A stretch of 64,000 nucleotides of DNA, taken from Cladopsammia gracilis. Its lineage: Eukaryota > Cnidaria > Anthozoa > Scleractinia > Dendrophylliidae. The notes under the pieces are model-generated. The model did not search any database. It was not told where the DNA came from and saw nothing but the letters and a program-made list of their open reading frames with translations. Positions 1 through 10,549 of this stretch are shown here, piece after piece. A program made the position numbers and the translations under genes. Numbering within the stretch: the first letter of the stretch is position 1; every line of letters begins with the position of its first letter. The DNA lies in the NCBI GenBank assembly GCA_022457155.1, contig JAJGOT010000340.1:248001-312000 (forward strand). The letters run 5' to 3'.

Positions 1-488
1 ATTCATTAACACCCCCCCCTCCCTCCCTCCCTCTCTCTGTCTTTTAAGACCCCCCTCCTCCCCACCCCCCATCATATTTGTTCGCATACTAAATTCATGA
101 AGCTTTACAATAGCCAACATGTATTAAGATTGCACAAGAGTTTTAACATGATACCTGCAGTTTTAGGGCTTTGCACACTACGAGAATCACGTAACGCGAT
201 TCGCATCTTTTGAGAGGGTGGTGACTTACCTTAATGAGCGGTACTGTTTGTTTAGTATGCTACTTTACTAGCAGTAATCACAGATTATGGAGACGTGTTC
301 GAAGGAATTTCCGGCAGAAATAAGCCCCTGAAAAAACCAATAGGGGCGGCCATTTGGAAGACCGTCTACCAAAAACTTTCAAATTTTACTCCACATAAAC
401 CACAGGAAAACCAACACGAAATTAGAATTGCGTTCTTCGAATGCGATAACATATTTCTATTTGTTCCTTCTTTTTCCTTCTCCGTCAG
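1..488. other. Upstream/intronic stretch with pyrimidine-rich start
   Basis: The first 70 bases are C/T rich (runs of C and CCCT). The remainder shows no exon that can be supported; a polypyrimidine tract at about 455-486 precedes the acceptor of the first visible exon. It is probably intron of the AKR fusion gene. Confidence 0.5.
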
Positions 489-3400
489 TGCCAGTGATGG
501 GACTTGGAACAGGTTTTCAGATGGAGAACACAACCTTTGCCGTTAAAGCAGCTCTTGAAATAGGCTACAGGTTAATAAATGAAATTTAATCATTTTTGCA
601 CGTCATAATCTTCTTAGGGTCCATTTTTAGTAATATATATGATTGTATAATTTATGACTACATTGTAAGTCAAAAAAAAAATATTCCGTGGAGGTAAAGT
701 CAGGGTATTAATAGTAAACTCTTTTGATGCCCTAAATTGAACAAAATAATGTTAAGGTCAATGATTTTAAGGTCTTTAGTCTGGTTTTGGAATGAGTTAG
801 AATAAATATCAATATGTCCCCCACCCCTTGCAAAAAACCCTGATCCTAGTTTTTCAGGTATTTCAAACTGCATGTAAATACACCAATGGAATAAATTTAG
901 TATAACCTTCCATATTAGTCTAGTTTGTTATGATAAGGTGCAGGAGATGCGGGCAACAGCTTAATGTCATGCATTACCTGCTAATGAGATCATTTGAACT
1001 GAAACAAGGATCTGCACACGTCCAGCCATCTTTTATATTTAAATACTGATAATAATTAACTATTATAGCGCGAAAGCGCGCGTGATATCACGCAAGCTTG
1101 AGCACTATAATAGTTTTATAATTCAACACATTGATAACAAAGCACAGTTTGAAGAAAAAATATCGAGGCTGGTCCGACACTTTTGCATTCTCTTGTCAAA
1201 ATGCGAAATTTACCGCCATTGTTGGATATACGTCATGTAGACATAGCGTATATCGATAACTTTTTGACCATATTTGGGCAGTGTATCAATGCGTTGAATT
1301 ATAATCTTGGTTAGTTGCCGGCCTGGATTTAAACCAGCATGCACCTTTTCTGCAGTCTGGCCCCCTACAAATTGTGCTGACCTGGCAGGAGATTTAAAAT
1401 TATAGACTGACATTTTTGCACCTTTTGTTTGCCCTTATCAAAATGTCATAAAAAAATTGTTTGCCCTTATCAAAATGTCATAAACCTCAAAATTAGTCTT
1501 ATGTAAAAAGCATCAACACAGTGTTTTTGATGCATTCTTCAAGAACTACTGCACCGGGGCACCAGTCTCACTGTTTAAAATTGTTTACTGGTCGAATAGG
1601 TTGATTGACACAGCACAGGGATACCCAGGCTCGGAATCTCAAGTCGCCGAGGCCATTCAGCAGAGTGGAATACCACGATCAGAAATCTTCATCATCACCA
1701 AACTACACCCAAGGTTTTTAGGTTATGATACAACTTTAGAAGCCATTGAGATGTCCTTGAAAAATCTGAAGACAGATTACATTGATTTGTTTCTGATACA
1801 CTGTCAGGAATGTGATGGCTTCCTAATGTCTTGTGAAGAAGGTATTGCATTTGAGATACATGTACATACACACTGTAATATGATCATTTTAACTTATGAA
1901 TACACAAAGCGTTGAACCAGCTGTATCATCTGCCTCTGCGATATGCCTTTTGCGATATTATGTCTTTTACGATATGCCTTTTGCAATATGCCTTTTGTGG
2001 TATGCCTTTTGCGGTATGCCTTTTGCGATATGCCTTTTTGCGATATGCCTTTTTGCGATATTCCTTTTGCAATATGCCTTTTTGCGACATGCCTTTTGCG
2101 ATATTTGCCTCTGTGCGATTTGCCTCTTTGAGTACTTTGTTTCCGTCTAAAAAGACTAGTTCTCCATCAGATTTGACTTGTTCAATGTACGATTCGAGTT
2201 GTTTTATTTCATTATCTATGAATTGAATTTTGTCATATGCACGTACACCAAATTGCAATAACGTTGTCATATCAAAAAGCAAACAGCAAAAAACCAAACA
2301 GGAATTAATTAACCATGTGATGTGATTTGAAATTGGCTAAATGAATCAGCCTCGAATTTCATCAAAATGACACCAAGAATTAAACTGAATATGCAAATGA
2401 TTTCTTTCAATAACATGATTAACACAAAATAAACATGCGTGTTGTGAATGTTGCAAGGTATGATGATTATATGCTAATTAATTCCTATTTGTTTTTTTTG
2501 CTTTTTTTCCTTTTGATATGACAACGTTATTGCAATTAGGTGTATATAAACCCCCATATTATTACTTTTTCCCGTGGCTATAAGGTGAAGTCTTCATGGA
2601 CGTCGTGTTGGTGGCCCGACACTTGCTGGGGCTTAAGCCGCTTCCTGTAGTATTGCGTTACTACTGAAGTTGTGATTGGTTGAAAAAAAATTCAAAAACA
2701 AATGGTACAATGTAAAAGTGCTGCTGAAGAGGTTTCATTTAAATGGTCACACCATAGGATTTCATCAACAGACCCAAAAGTTAGAACAAATGGTACCATG
2801 CAAAAGTACTGCTAAAAAGGTTTCTTTTGAATGGTCACACCATAGGATTTCGTCCACAGACTCAAAATTTAGAACAAATGGTACCATGCAAAAGTACTGC
2901 TAAAGAGGTTTCATTTGAATGGTCACACCATAGGATTTCATCAACAGACTCAAAATTTAGAACAAATGGTACCATGCAAAAGTACTGCTGAAGAGGTTTC
3001 ATTTAAATGGTCACACCATAGGATTTCATCCACAGACTCAAAAGTTAGAACAAATGGTACCATGCAAAAGTACTGCTGAAGAGGTTTCATTTGAATGGTC
3101 ACACCATAGGATTTCATCAACAGTTTCAGAATTTACAACTGCACTACATGTCTCCATAAGGTGAAGGAATACAGGCAGCAAAATCATACAGCTTGTCGCG
3201 CAACAATCTTGTATTGCAGATTGCAGCATGATGTTACCCGTATTACCACCTACGCAGGCAACAAATTTTCATGTTGCAGAAAGTAGACGTCGCTTCTACT
3301 TTTTGCACATGAAAATTTGTTGCACGTATAGGTGGAAATACGAGCAACAAATAATCTCAACTTGCAGCGCAACATTGTTAGGCGACAATTTGCACGTAAA

Positions 3401-4426
3401 TTTTGCCCTGTAGTGTTACTTACACACATTTTCCCGAGCTTGGCACCGGCTTGATGTGCTTGCTTCCAGTTATGATTGTTGTGCTAAATTGTCTGCCTTT
3501 TTTTGTGATTGTTAAGAGTGGTCACAGTTTTGGTTTTAAGACACTCGTTTGAAAACTGTTCTAACCCCTCGAGACATGTTGCTTGTTTACTAAATATTTA
3601 AGGAATAAATGTTTTCGTTTCTCCGATGTCACAGGGGAACCAAAAGGAACGTGGCAGGAGAGTTGGAAGGCCATGGAGGAGATGCAAAAGAAAGGGAAAC
3701 TACGCAGCTTGGGTGTCAGCAATTTTCCTCTTGAAGATCTGGAAGAACTGGTTCAACTGGCGACAGTGCCGGTTTCTGCAGTTGAAAACTGGTTTGACCC
3801 GTTTCATCAAGATAGAATAGTTCGAAAATTCTGTGAAAAGCACGGTATTCGATACATCGGCTATTCTACTCTTGGTAAGTTATTGGGAGAAATGTAAACA
3901 CAATCGAACCGATCCCGTAAGCAACTACCCTACATTTAAATGCCATACCAAGGCGGTTGCTTTCCAGAGGTCAAGTTACAACAGCGTTTTTTAACTTGAA
4001 TCATATGATCCTGTAGTTTTTTAGTACACAAAGCCTCTATAAGCGCAAAATACTGCATCATTATAGAAGTCCTGATGCAACTAAGGAAAATATTGTTTCA
4101 TGGAAGTTATACTGCATTGCTGTTGTTGTTCTTTTCTGTAGGAAACCAGTGGGTTTACTTCCATGGTTTGCAAAAGAATCCCGTGCTGACTTCCTCGCTG
4201 ATTTTGGAGATCGCCAGCCATTACGAGTTCGTCGCATCCCAGGTTGTTCTACGATGGGCGATTCACTTGAACGTAACGGTCATTCCAAGATCCAAGAATC
4301 CTCGCAATCTTTACTTGAATTTCCGAGCCTTAGACTTCTCTCTCACAGACGATGAAATTACCTATTTCACCAACATCACTGATTATGAATATCATCCCCT
4401 GGAATTAAAGATGTCCAAAGGAATGG
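489..4426 (+). CDS. Exons 1-4: aldo-keto reductase domain
   Basis: Four exons (82, 242, 240 and 285 bp) encode about 280 residues, close to a complete AKR barrel of roughly 300-320 residues lacking only the first strand. Exon 1 ends TAC AG and exon 2 begins G TTG ATT GAC, restoring the Arg of the YRLIDTA motif, which fixes that junction. The tetrad Asp, Tyr, Lys, His is present, as are VSN and the C-terminal IPRSK/NLYLNF segment of AKR1/AKR-like proteins. Introns are 1.0, 1.8, 0.27 and 1.4 kb and carry most of the repeats listed below. Confidence 0.85.
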
Positions 4427-7400
4427 GTAGGTCATGCATGGTTGGTGAACAGTTTCTCCTTCCTACGAGCATAGTTAATCGAGGCACTGGTTATGAAACC
4501 TTGCAAACTTCAATAACGATAACAAAGGAGCTACAATCCACCGTAGGAAAAAAGATGGCGGCTGTTCATTTTACCACAATACCTTGCGGACCTAACACAG
4601 CACATGAGGCACATAGAAAGCCAAATTTTTACAATTTTGTTCCAGTACTACGGACAATGTGTAGACTAGGTTTGAAGATTTTATAACTTTTCTGTGCATT
4701 TTTATGAACGTTGTTAAGGTTTTCGTGCGCTAAGAATTATGGGTAAATGTACCAGTCGCCATCTTTTTTCCTACGGTGGATTTATGTTGAACCGTACTTG
4801 ACCCTGCACATCTTTTGTTTTTCGATCCCACGCTATGACTGAATAACTTAATAGCGCCATTTCTGTTGGTCAGTTGCTCGAACAAAAGATCAACATCTAT
4901 TGTGTTGTGCAGGGTCAAGGCCGAAAGACGATAACAAAAACATCGAAAAGACATTTCTCAGGTTTCATAACCATTGCACTTTATTAACTGTGCTACGAGA
5001 AAACAAAAAACAACAGGCCAATCACAACAGGTACGCACAAGCCAATGAACCAATCAGAACTCAAAGCAAATATAGGCAGCCGGCGTCAAGCGCGGGAAAA
5101 AGCTAATGAGCAAGTCACGAATGGTTTTGGTTTTACTTCTGATTGGTTGAATAAGTTGCGTGGCAATAGAGCAGTTTTCAATTGAGTATCAAAAGTAATT
5201 ATACACAATTGCTTTGGTTTTTCATTGCTACGCTTTGTGATTGGCTAAAAAATCTCGCGCCACTTTCTCGACCAATCAGAAGTAAAACGCGTTTTCCCGC
5301 GCTTGGCGCCGCCGACATGTAATTGCTTCGAGTTCTGATTGGTTCATTGGATTGTTTACGACTGCTGTGATTGGTCAGAGTAATTACTTTGGTTTTGGTT
5401 TTACGACACTCAATTGAAAACTGCTCTTTAATGAAAAACGAAAGCAAAATTACTTTTGACACAATTGAAAACCGCGCTGATAAAAAGTTGCATTTTTGCT
5501 TCACGTTTTTCTTCTTCACTTAGAAAGAAGAAGCAAAAAAGAAAAATGTGACCTTGCACTTAACATATAACATAACATACTTTAAAAGAGTGTTTGATCA
5601 GGTATATAAACACCTCGAAGTTGGTCCTCGTCGTTTCAACCCTCAGTGTTTGGAAATACTGATGAAACACTCTGCGCAATGTTTGATATATTACGTTCTA
5701 ATGAGTACTATCTGTCTGTTACGTGGCTTATGGCAAGGAGACATATAGAACATCATCCCTAACTCTGGAAACTCGCCCTCTGGGCAACTTCTTTGTGTTT
5801 TGAATTAATTTGGTTAATGTAACATTGATTCTTTTGCACGCAGCCTGTTCAGATAAGCATTCAGACTGCCTGCAGTGGGCGGAGTCTGGTAGATGCACAG
5901 CAAACCCTGATTGGATGCTGGTCAACTGTCAACAAAGCTGTGGATTGTGTTGTGAGTTGAATTTCAGTCACACTGACCATTAGTATGCTCACAGGGTAAC
6001 CATCCTTAGTGTGTGTCGGTTTTAAAGTTTCTAAAATTAATGCGATTTCTTGGTTTAAAGCTTGCGAGAGTGACTTTACAACTTGAAATTTGAGTGAGTG
6101 AGCACCTCCGACTTCAAGTTTTTTAGCCCAGCGCGAGCGAAGCGAATGTGCGCGAGTGCGAGCGCGTAGGGTGAGAACGAGCTCCTAGGGCGACAGAAAA
6201 AATAAGTACGCCATCTCCAGGCTCGTTCTCGCGCTACGAGCTCGCACTTGCGCGCTCGGCTCAAAAGGAAAAGTCTTTTAACAGACTATTAAGCCCGTGG
6301 AATACTTTATCCTGTAAACCCTAAAAATGATCAGTATCCAACTTATTAATGTCATATCAATTTATCATCAAGCAAACAGGTTACGAGAATTAAAGAAATA
6401 GTCACCCGAGGTGAACTTCCTTGATATTGGAACAACTTCTCCCAACTAACACCATGCGAAATGCCATGAGATCAGTAAGGAGAATCTGTTTCTTGATATT
6501 GGGGCTTAGAGGCTTTTAAGCTTTAAAAAGTGGTCATGTAATAACGTACAGGGTGAGATCTCTAGGCCAATCTCCGTTAACTGAAATATGTAGTAGAAGA
6601 TTAAGATCGATTTTTTTGCTTCACAGTTGACGAGGACATGAAGGCTTCTTCTTTAGAAAATCTGCTTGTGTTTGTCGGGTCTGAAGATCACTACATGTAC
6701 GCTCTAAACATGGAAGATGGAACTGTCGTTTGGAAGTTTAGAACTCTTGGGAAAATCATGTCCACTGCGGCCTTTAGCCCCGACGGAGAAATCGTGTATT
6801 TCGGTTCCAACGATGGCAATGTGTACGGCCTTCGTGCGGCTGATGGTTCGGTAGTGTGGACGCACAAGACCGACGGTACTGTCGTGGCACGCCCAAGTGT
6901 TAGTGTGAATGGGACCGTCTATATCGGGTCACACGACAAGCTCGTGTATGCGCTTGAGGGTAAAACCGGGTCTGTAGTGTGGACGTCAAATCTTGGCTGT
7001 GCTGTATGGGGTGCTATTGCTGTTGATAACGAAAGAGGGCTTCTCTTCACCGGTTGTACTTCTGATAACACTTCCAACGCGGTTGACACAGCTCACATCT
7101 TCGCCCTAAATGCCAATTCGGGAGAAATCGTTTGGAAGTTCGAAAGCGCCGGAAGTGTCTACGGTTCACCAGCTCTCTTACCAGGCGGACAAAGTGTGTT
7201 CTTTGCCTCTCTAGACCATAAGATATACGCTCTTGACCGTGAAACTGGCAAGCTGTTCTGGTCATGTGACACTGGATCGGAAGTGGAGTCGTCTCCAGTC
7301 GTCAGCCGATCAGATGGTACGTTGTTCGTGGGATTAATCAAGGATCAGCTGATTGCGGTAGACACCGTGAATGGCCCTTTGGCGGGAAAAATCAAGTGGA

Positions 7401-8603
7401 AAGTGAATACTGGCGGGGAGGTGGTGTCGTCACCAGTGATCACTGAGGATGGGAGGGTAAGTTAGAATTGTCAGATCGACAAACCTACTGGTGATGGGAG
7501 GGTAAGTTAGAATTGTCAGATCGACAAACCTACTGGTGATGGGATGGTAAGTTAAAATTGTTACAGAAACTAAACGACTGCCCAAGAGAGGGTTGCCAGG
7601 TCCAAATTGCCAGGTTATAAAGCATCCGGGGAATTCAGGCAAACTTGTTTGCGGAGAAATGGATAAGGTGTTAGTTTTTAAAGAAACTGCAGCTTCGTCG
7701 GCGGGGAATTGAAACAGGTGTTTTATTTTTATTTTTAGCTTCGCCCCGTACGTTAAGGCCGATTTGCACGATACAACTTTGTCGCATGCTTACGACATGC
7801 TTACAACACGAATTGCTTCGTGCAAATCAACTCAAGTCATATCGTAAGCATGTCGTAAGCGTGTCGTAAGCGTGTCGTATGCAATAAATTTGTACCGTGT
7901 AAATCGGCCTTTACGCATACAATTCAGAAAAATACATTCAAAAGAAATGTGTCGTAGGGTGACCGGGCAGGCACGAGCCTGAAATGAAAGCTACTGAGCT
8001 GTACTTTCCTGTCGTACTATTTATAATGCTATTCAAGGTGGTCAGTTCTGACTTTTGATCTCTGTATGAAATCCGTAAGTGTGACCTTTCAAATGAAACC
8101 TACTGAGCAATACTTTCATGTGGCACCGTTTTATATGCTGCACAAAGTGGTTCTAACTTTTGAGTCTGTGGGTGAAATCCTAAAGTGTGACCATTCAAAT
8201 GAAAGCTATTGAGCAGTACTTTTTACAATGCCATTTACGATTAACTGTTCAATTTTTTACAGAAGGGAATTTAGATCTTGACAACTATCAGGATCAAATG
8301 ATAGCCTCCATTTACTCATAGCTGTGTTCCTTTAATTCACAGCTTTTCATTGGTTCAGGAGACGGCCGCGTGTTGGCACTCAACCAAACCGACGGTTCCC
8401 ATATATGGTCTCCAACAACACGTGATTACATCGTGGCATCAGTGGCAGTGTCACGTGGTAACGTAGTGTTTGCAGCTAGCTCGGACAAGTTCCTGTACGC
8501 TTTACACGGCGACGACGGCTCTGTTATTTGGAAGTTTGAAACTGGCGATGCTATTGTGGCGTCTCCAGCCCTGTTTCCCGAACATACAATGCCCGTTGGT
8601 TAA
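489..8603 (+). CDS. Aldo-keto reductase / ShKT / PQQ beta-propeller fusion protein, 5' partial
   Basis: Seven exons can be placed: 489-570, 1600-1841, 3635-3874, 4142-4426, 5844-5951, 6627-7456 and 8343-8603. Every one has an AG acceptor and, except the last, a GT donor, and the reading phase fits across all six junctions. Exons 1-4 give an aldo-keto reductase: GLGTG start strand, DTAQGY (catalytic Asp and Tyr), ITK (Lys), LFLIH (His), LGVSNF, and VIPRSK near the NADPH-binding end. Exon 5 is a six-cysteine ShKT domain. Exons 6-7 hold repeated blades of the form YAL..DG..VWKF typical of PQQ-type beta-propellers. The AKR family reduces carbonyls with NADPH; the substrate here is unknown. ShKT domains are usually extracellular or lumenal, so a secreted or ER enzyme is plausible, but the first exon(s) lie upstream of the window and no signal peptide can be seen. 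The stop lies in repeat DNA (see 8580). Confidence 0.82.
1058..1115. repeat. Short foldback repeat in intron 1
   Basis: AACTATTATAG at 1058 and its complement CTATAATAGTT ending at 1115 enclose GC-rich hairpins (GCGCGAAAGCGCGC, TGATATCA). The form is that of a small MITE. The rest of intron 1 (571-1599) shows no other feature, except that a ~27-bp unit is duplicated around 1427-1483. Confidence 0.55.
1930..2130. repeat. Minisatellite, ~14-17 bp unit (GATATGCCTTTTGC)
   Basis: About a dozen degenerate tandem copies of GATATGCCTTTTGC, with unit length changing by insertion of T or of a second TTTGC. Open frames on both strands across it are by-products of the repeat. Confidence 0.85.
2246..2542. 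mobile_element. Foldback MITE, CACC..AATTGCAATAACG family, copy 1
   Basis: Terminal inverted repeats of about 30 bp (CACCAAATTGCAATAACG at the left, its complement ending AATTAGGTG at the right) are flanked by TA on both sides, as for a TA target duplication. Subterminal sequence (GGAATTAATTA / TAATTAATTCC) is also inverted. There is no coding capacity. The same ends recur at 23821-24044, and a single end at 33550. Confidence 0.8.
2690..3125. repeat. 88-bp tandem satellite, about five copies
   Basis: AGAACAAATGG recurs at 2783, 2871, 2959 and 3047, exactly 88 bp apart. Each unit holds GTACTGCTGAAGAGG, GGTCACACCATAGGATTTC and CAACAGACTCAAAA or close variants. It lies in intron 2 of the AKR fusion gene. 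A related array in reverse orientation is at 7984-8225. Confidence 0.92.
3239..3342. repeat. Foldback repeat in intron 2
   Basis: CGTATTACCACCTACG at the left is mirrored by GTATAGGTGGAAATACG at the right, with inner arms GCAACAAATTTTCATG / CATGAAAATTTGTTGC. A weaker outer pair (GCGCAACAATC / GCGCAACATTG region) surrounds it, suggesting nesting of related elements from 3180 to 3400. Confidence 0.65.
5169..5485. repeat. Inverted-repeat element in intron 4
   Basis: GCAGTTTTCAATTGAGT at 5171 is mirrored by CAATTGAAAACCGCG near 5480, each followed internally by a CAAAAGTAATTA-type segment. The inner part holds several GATTGGTT/AACCAATC motifs. It looks like a non-autonomous element; no protein is encoded. 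Confidence 0.6.
5844..5951 (+). CDS. Exon 5: ShKT domain (six-cysteine)
   Basis: A 108-bp exon, entered and left in phase 1, encodes about 36 residues with cysteines spaced as in ShKT domains: a C-S-D start, then DCLQW, GRC, NCQQSC and GLC. The family is named after a sea anemone channel blocker, but in cnidarians the fold is common as an accessory domain of secreted enzymes. Here it sits between two enzyme-like domains and nothing suggests a venom peptide: there is no prepropeptide and the exon is internal. Confidence 0.85.
6110..6262. repeat. GC-rich inverted repeat in intron 5
   Basis: A GCGCGAGCG-type left arm (6129-6170) and a right arm rich in CTCGCGCTACGAGCTCGC (6225-6258) form an imperfect palindrome in otherwise AT-rich intron. 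The remainder of intron 5 (to 6626) shows nothing recognisable. Confidence 0.5.
6627..8603 (+). CDS. Exons 6-7: PQQ-type beta-propeller domain
   Basis: Exon 6 (830 bp) and exon 7 (261 bp) encode about 360 residues with at least seven blade repeats, for example VGSEDHYMYALNMEDG, FGSNDGNVYGL, IGSHDKLVYAL and FASLDHKIYALD, each followed by a VW or FW strand. This is the PQQ/BamB/quinoprotein alcohol-dehydrogenase-like repeat. Some family members bind pyrroloquinoline quinone as an enzyme cofactor, others are only scaffolds, and cofactor binding cannot be judged here. Exon 6 ends GAT GGG AGG just before GTAAG; exon 7 begins CTT TTC ATT in phase 0. Confidence 0.82.
7448..7552 (+). repeat. 45-bp tandem repeat that triplicates a splice donor
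   Basis: The exon end GATGGGAGG with its GTAAGTTA donor is repeated at 7493 and, with one change (GGGATGG), at 7538, a 45-bp period. Donor-like GTAAGTTA sites therefore stand at 7457, 7502 and 7547. Read-through past the first donor meets TAG in frame within three codons, so only the first donor keeps the protein open. Confidence 0.85.
7753..7913. mobile_element. MITE with TTAAGGCCGATTTGCACG ends
   Basis: TTAAGGCCGATTTGCACG at 7753 is mirrored by CCGTGTAAATCGGCCTTTA ending at 7913. The inside carries short tandem TCGTAAGCGTG units. It lies in intron 6 of the AKR fusion gene. Confidence 0.75.
7984..8225. repeat. ~108-bp satellite, reverse-oriented relative of the 88-bp array
   Basis: ATGAAAGCTACTGAG-like segments begin at 7984, 8093 and 8199 (109 and 106 bp apart). 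The unit TTTTGAGTCTGTGG..GAAATCC..GTGTGACCATTC is the complement of the 88-bp unit at 2690-3125 with about 20 extra bases. It lies in intron 6 of the same gene. Confidence 0.85.
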
Positions 8604-9722
8604 AACATTAATATCCCTGGATAACCCCCAAAAATATACTTCCTTAACAGCACGTTTTGACTCTTTACATCCAAACAGCCGGAGACAAAGTAGATATTGA
8701 TTGTGCCTTTCAATAACACGCGAGCTCGGAAGTTCATAGCCCAACTGTCAGGTTTACGTTTTACGCATATCGCGTGATTTTTTAGCGACAAACTTTGTAC
8801 TCCTGAAAACATAAAACTGACAAAGTGGATCGAAATCCACCAATCATAATCCACAAACATGACCTTTGGACCATTTGCGTAAAGCATCGTTGTTTCCCGT
8901 GATGTCCGGCCGCTATGATATTTGCGGCAATGAAAAACGAAACTGTTGCATGGATGAGTTTTGAACTGCAGAGTTCGCGTATTTTGGAAGCGCAATAATT
9001 TGTTTGTTTCTAAAAGAAAATACCGTTAATTGTAAACTTGGTTTACAGGTCCGTACTTTTGGCCATCTGGGTGACAGTAATGCCCTGTAAAGGCGTCTTC
9101 GCACGACAAAATAATCTTGCAAACTCGTGCTGGCAAATGCGAGTTGCCGTGTGTGAACGTCGCGGTAAAACAGTAGCAAACTGTTTTTGCGACATATGTC
9201 TTTGCTAATACTGCTTCGAAACCTTAAGCCCCATCCACACCAACTTTTGAACATGTTTAAGTGTTGTTTAGTTTAACTACGTTTTTAGTCTCTATCTTAA
9301 ACGTTTTTAGTTTGACATGTAAAGGTGCCTTATATGTCTGCCTAGAAGGCCCGTACGTATGCTTGTCGCTGCTCAGGTTCGTGAGTTAAACGTTTATCCT
9401 TTCTGAATGTGCTCTCGTGAAATGAAAACGCAATCAACCACTCGTTCAACTAGGACCAAGTGCGTGAAAACGTCTCCTCGTCATGTCAGACAATACTATA
9501 AAAATATATATCTATTTAAAAAAGTTTAAGTATAAGCTAATAAGAATTCATTTTTATGTACAGCGATGTAAATGTTAAACCAGTCTAATTTATGCATAAT
9601 CGTGAAGAAAAATAAATTAATTTTTAATTCCTTTAACGGTGCTGTCTTCTCTTGGCTTACGGAGAAGTGGAGACTATCGAAGAACGATAAGCTTTTCAGC
9701 TAAGTGTTCATATTTTAATATC
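8580..9722. mobile_element. Dispersed repeat forming the 3' end of the AKR fusion gene
   Basis: From about 8580 (AACATACAATGCCCG) the sequence matches 33660-33800 directly, and from about 8726 to 9722 it matches 57820-58826 in inverted orientation. The shared ends and absence of known coding domains suggest a non-autonomous transposon of about 1.1 kb. An open frame around 8913-9254 is conserved in the other copy only because the DNA is; no domain was recognised. Confidence 0.75.
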
Positions 9723-9789
9723 CAGGTTTGTCAACTGTGTCTGACACATTATAGAATTCCACAAAATTAGTCTTTCGAGTTCGATCGTC

Positions 9790-9892
9790 CTGCCTGCGAA
9801 TACAGCCGCCTCTCATCGCTGCCGGCCGCGCGACCGCCCCTAGCGGCCGAGAGCGACAAGAGGCGGTTGTATTCGCAGGCTTGTGTTCGTCC
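9790..9892. repeat. Foldback repeat (CCTGCGAATACAGCCGCC)
   Basis: CCTGCGAATACAGCCGCCTC is mirrored by GAGGCGG..TATTCGCAGG, with a GC-rich loop (GCCGGCCGCGCG). It is a short MITE-like hairpin. The following 9893-10107 carries, read on the minus strand, a GTCGAAACGTCAG motif like that after Penelope-type elements. Confidence 0.6.
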
Positions 9893-10549
9893 GGCTTAGA
9901 GTGGTTTTGAAAAGAACTGCTGTTGTTGAATTTGACTGACGTTTCGACAACCTGAGCACAAGTCACCTCACGTGACTGAAAATAACTTCCGCTCAGGTTT
10001 TCGAAATGCGAGTCGTTGTCAACAACAACCGTTCTTTGTAGAACTACACTAACCCGAGCGATCACACTCGACAGACTACTGATACTCCTGGGTTCAAAAC
10101 ATTTACTATTCTCACCGGGGATTCCTTCAAACAATGGTGAAATTCAACATATTACGTAACTTTAAACCCCAAGAATAGAAGCGTGGGAATGGGTTACGCA
10201 ACCTCGGGCACGTTGTTGACTATATAATCTTATTCTGGTGCGATCAGTCCTTCATAACCTCAAAAGTCCTTTCCATAGCGCTTGGGGAGGATTAGCCAAG
10301 TACGTACAATCCCTCAGTCCCGTATCATCGCTGCGCCGTAGTTTTTTGTTTTATTTTTCACCTTGGTACGGGTTCTAGTCATCCTCGGTAAGTGTGCCAT
10401 TCGCTTTTCTCTTATGTGTTATGTCAGGGATAGTACTTTCCCTTGTTGTCCGCAAGCCTTTAAGTTTGTTACTAGCTAAGAGTTTTCGCTCGCTTTTATT
10501 GTAGCTTATTACCTTGGCCTTGTTTCATGCAATATTTTGCATTAGCTCA

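Noticed and set aside
2690..3125. CRISPR-like regular repeats
   Set aside because: Tandem head-to-tail 88-bp copies without unique spacers, in a eukaryotic intron.
5844..5951. ShKT exon as a toxin gene
   Set aside because: It is an internal phase-1 exon joining two enzyme domains and has no signal or propeptide, so it is treated as a structural domain.
8913..9254. Conserved open frame shared with 58308-58535
   Set aside because: Both are inside copies of one non-coding repeat; conservation follows from DNA identity, and no domain is recognised.
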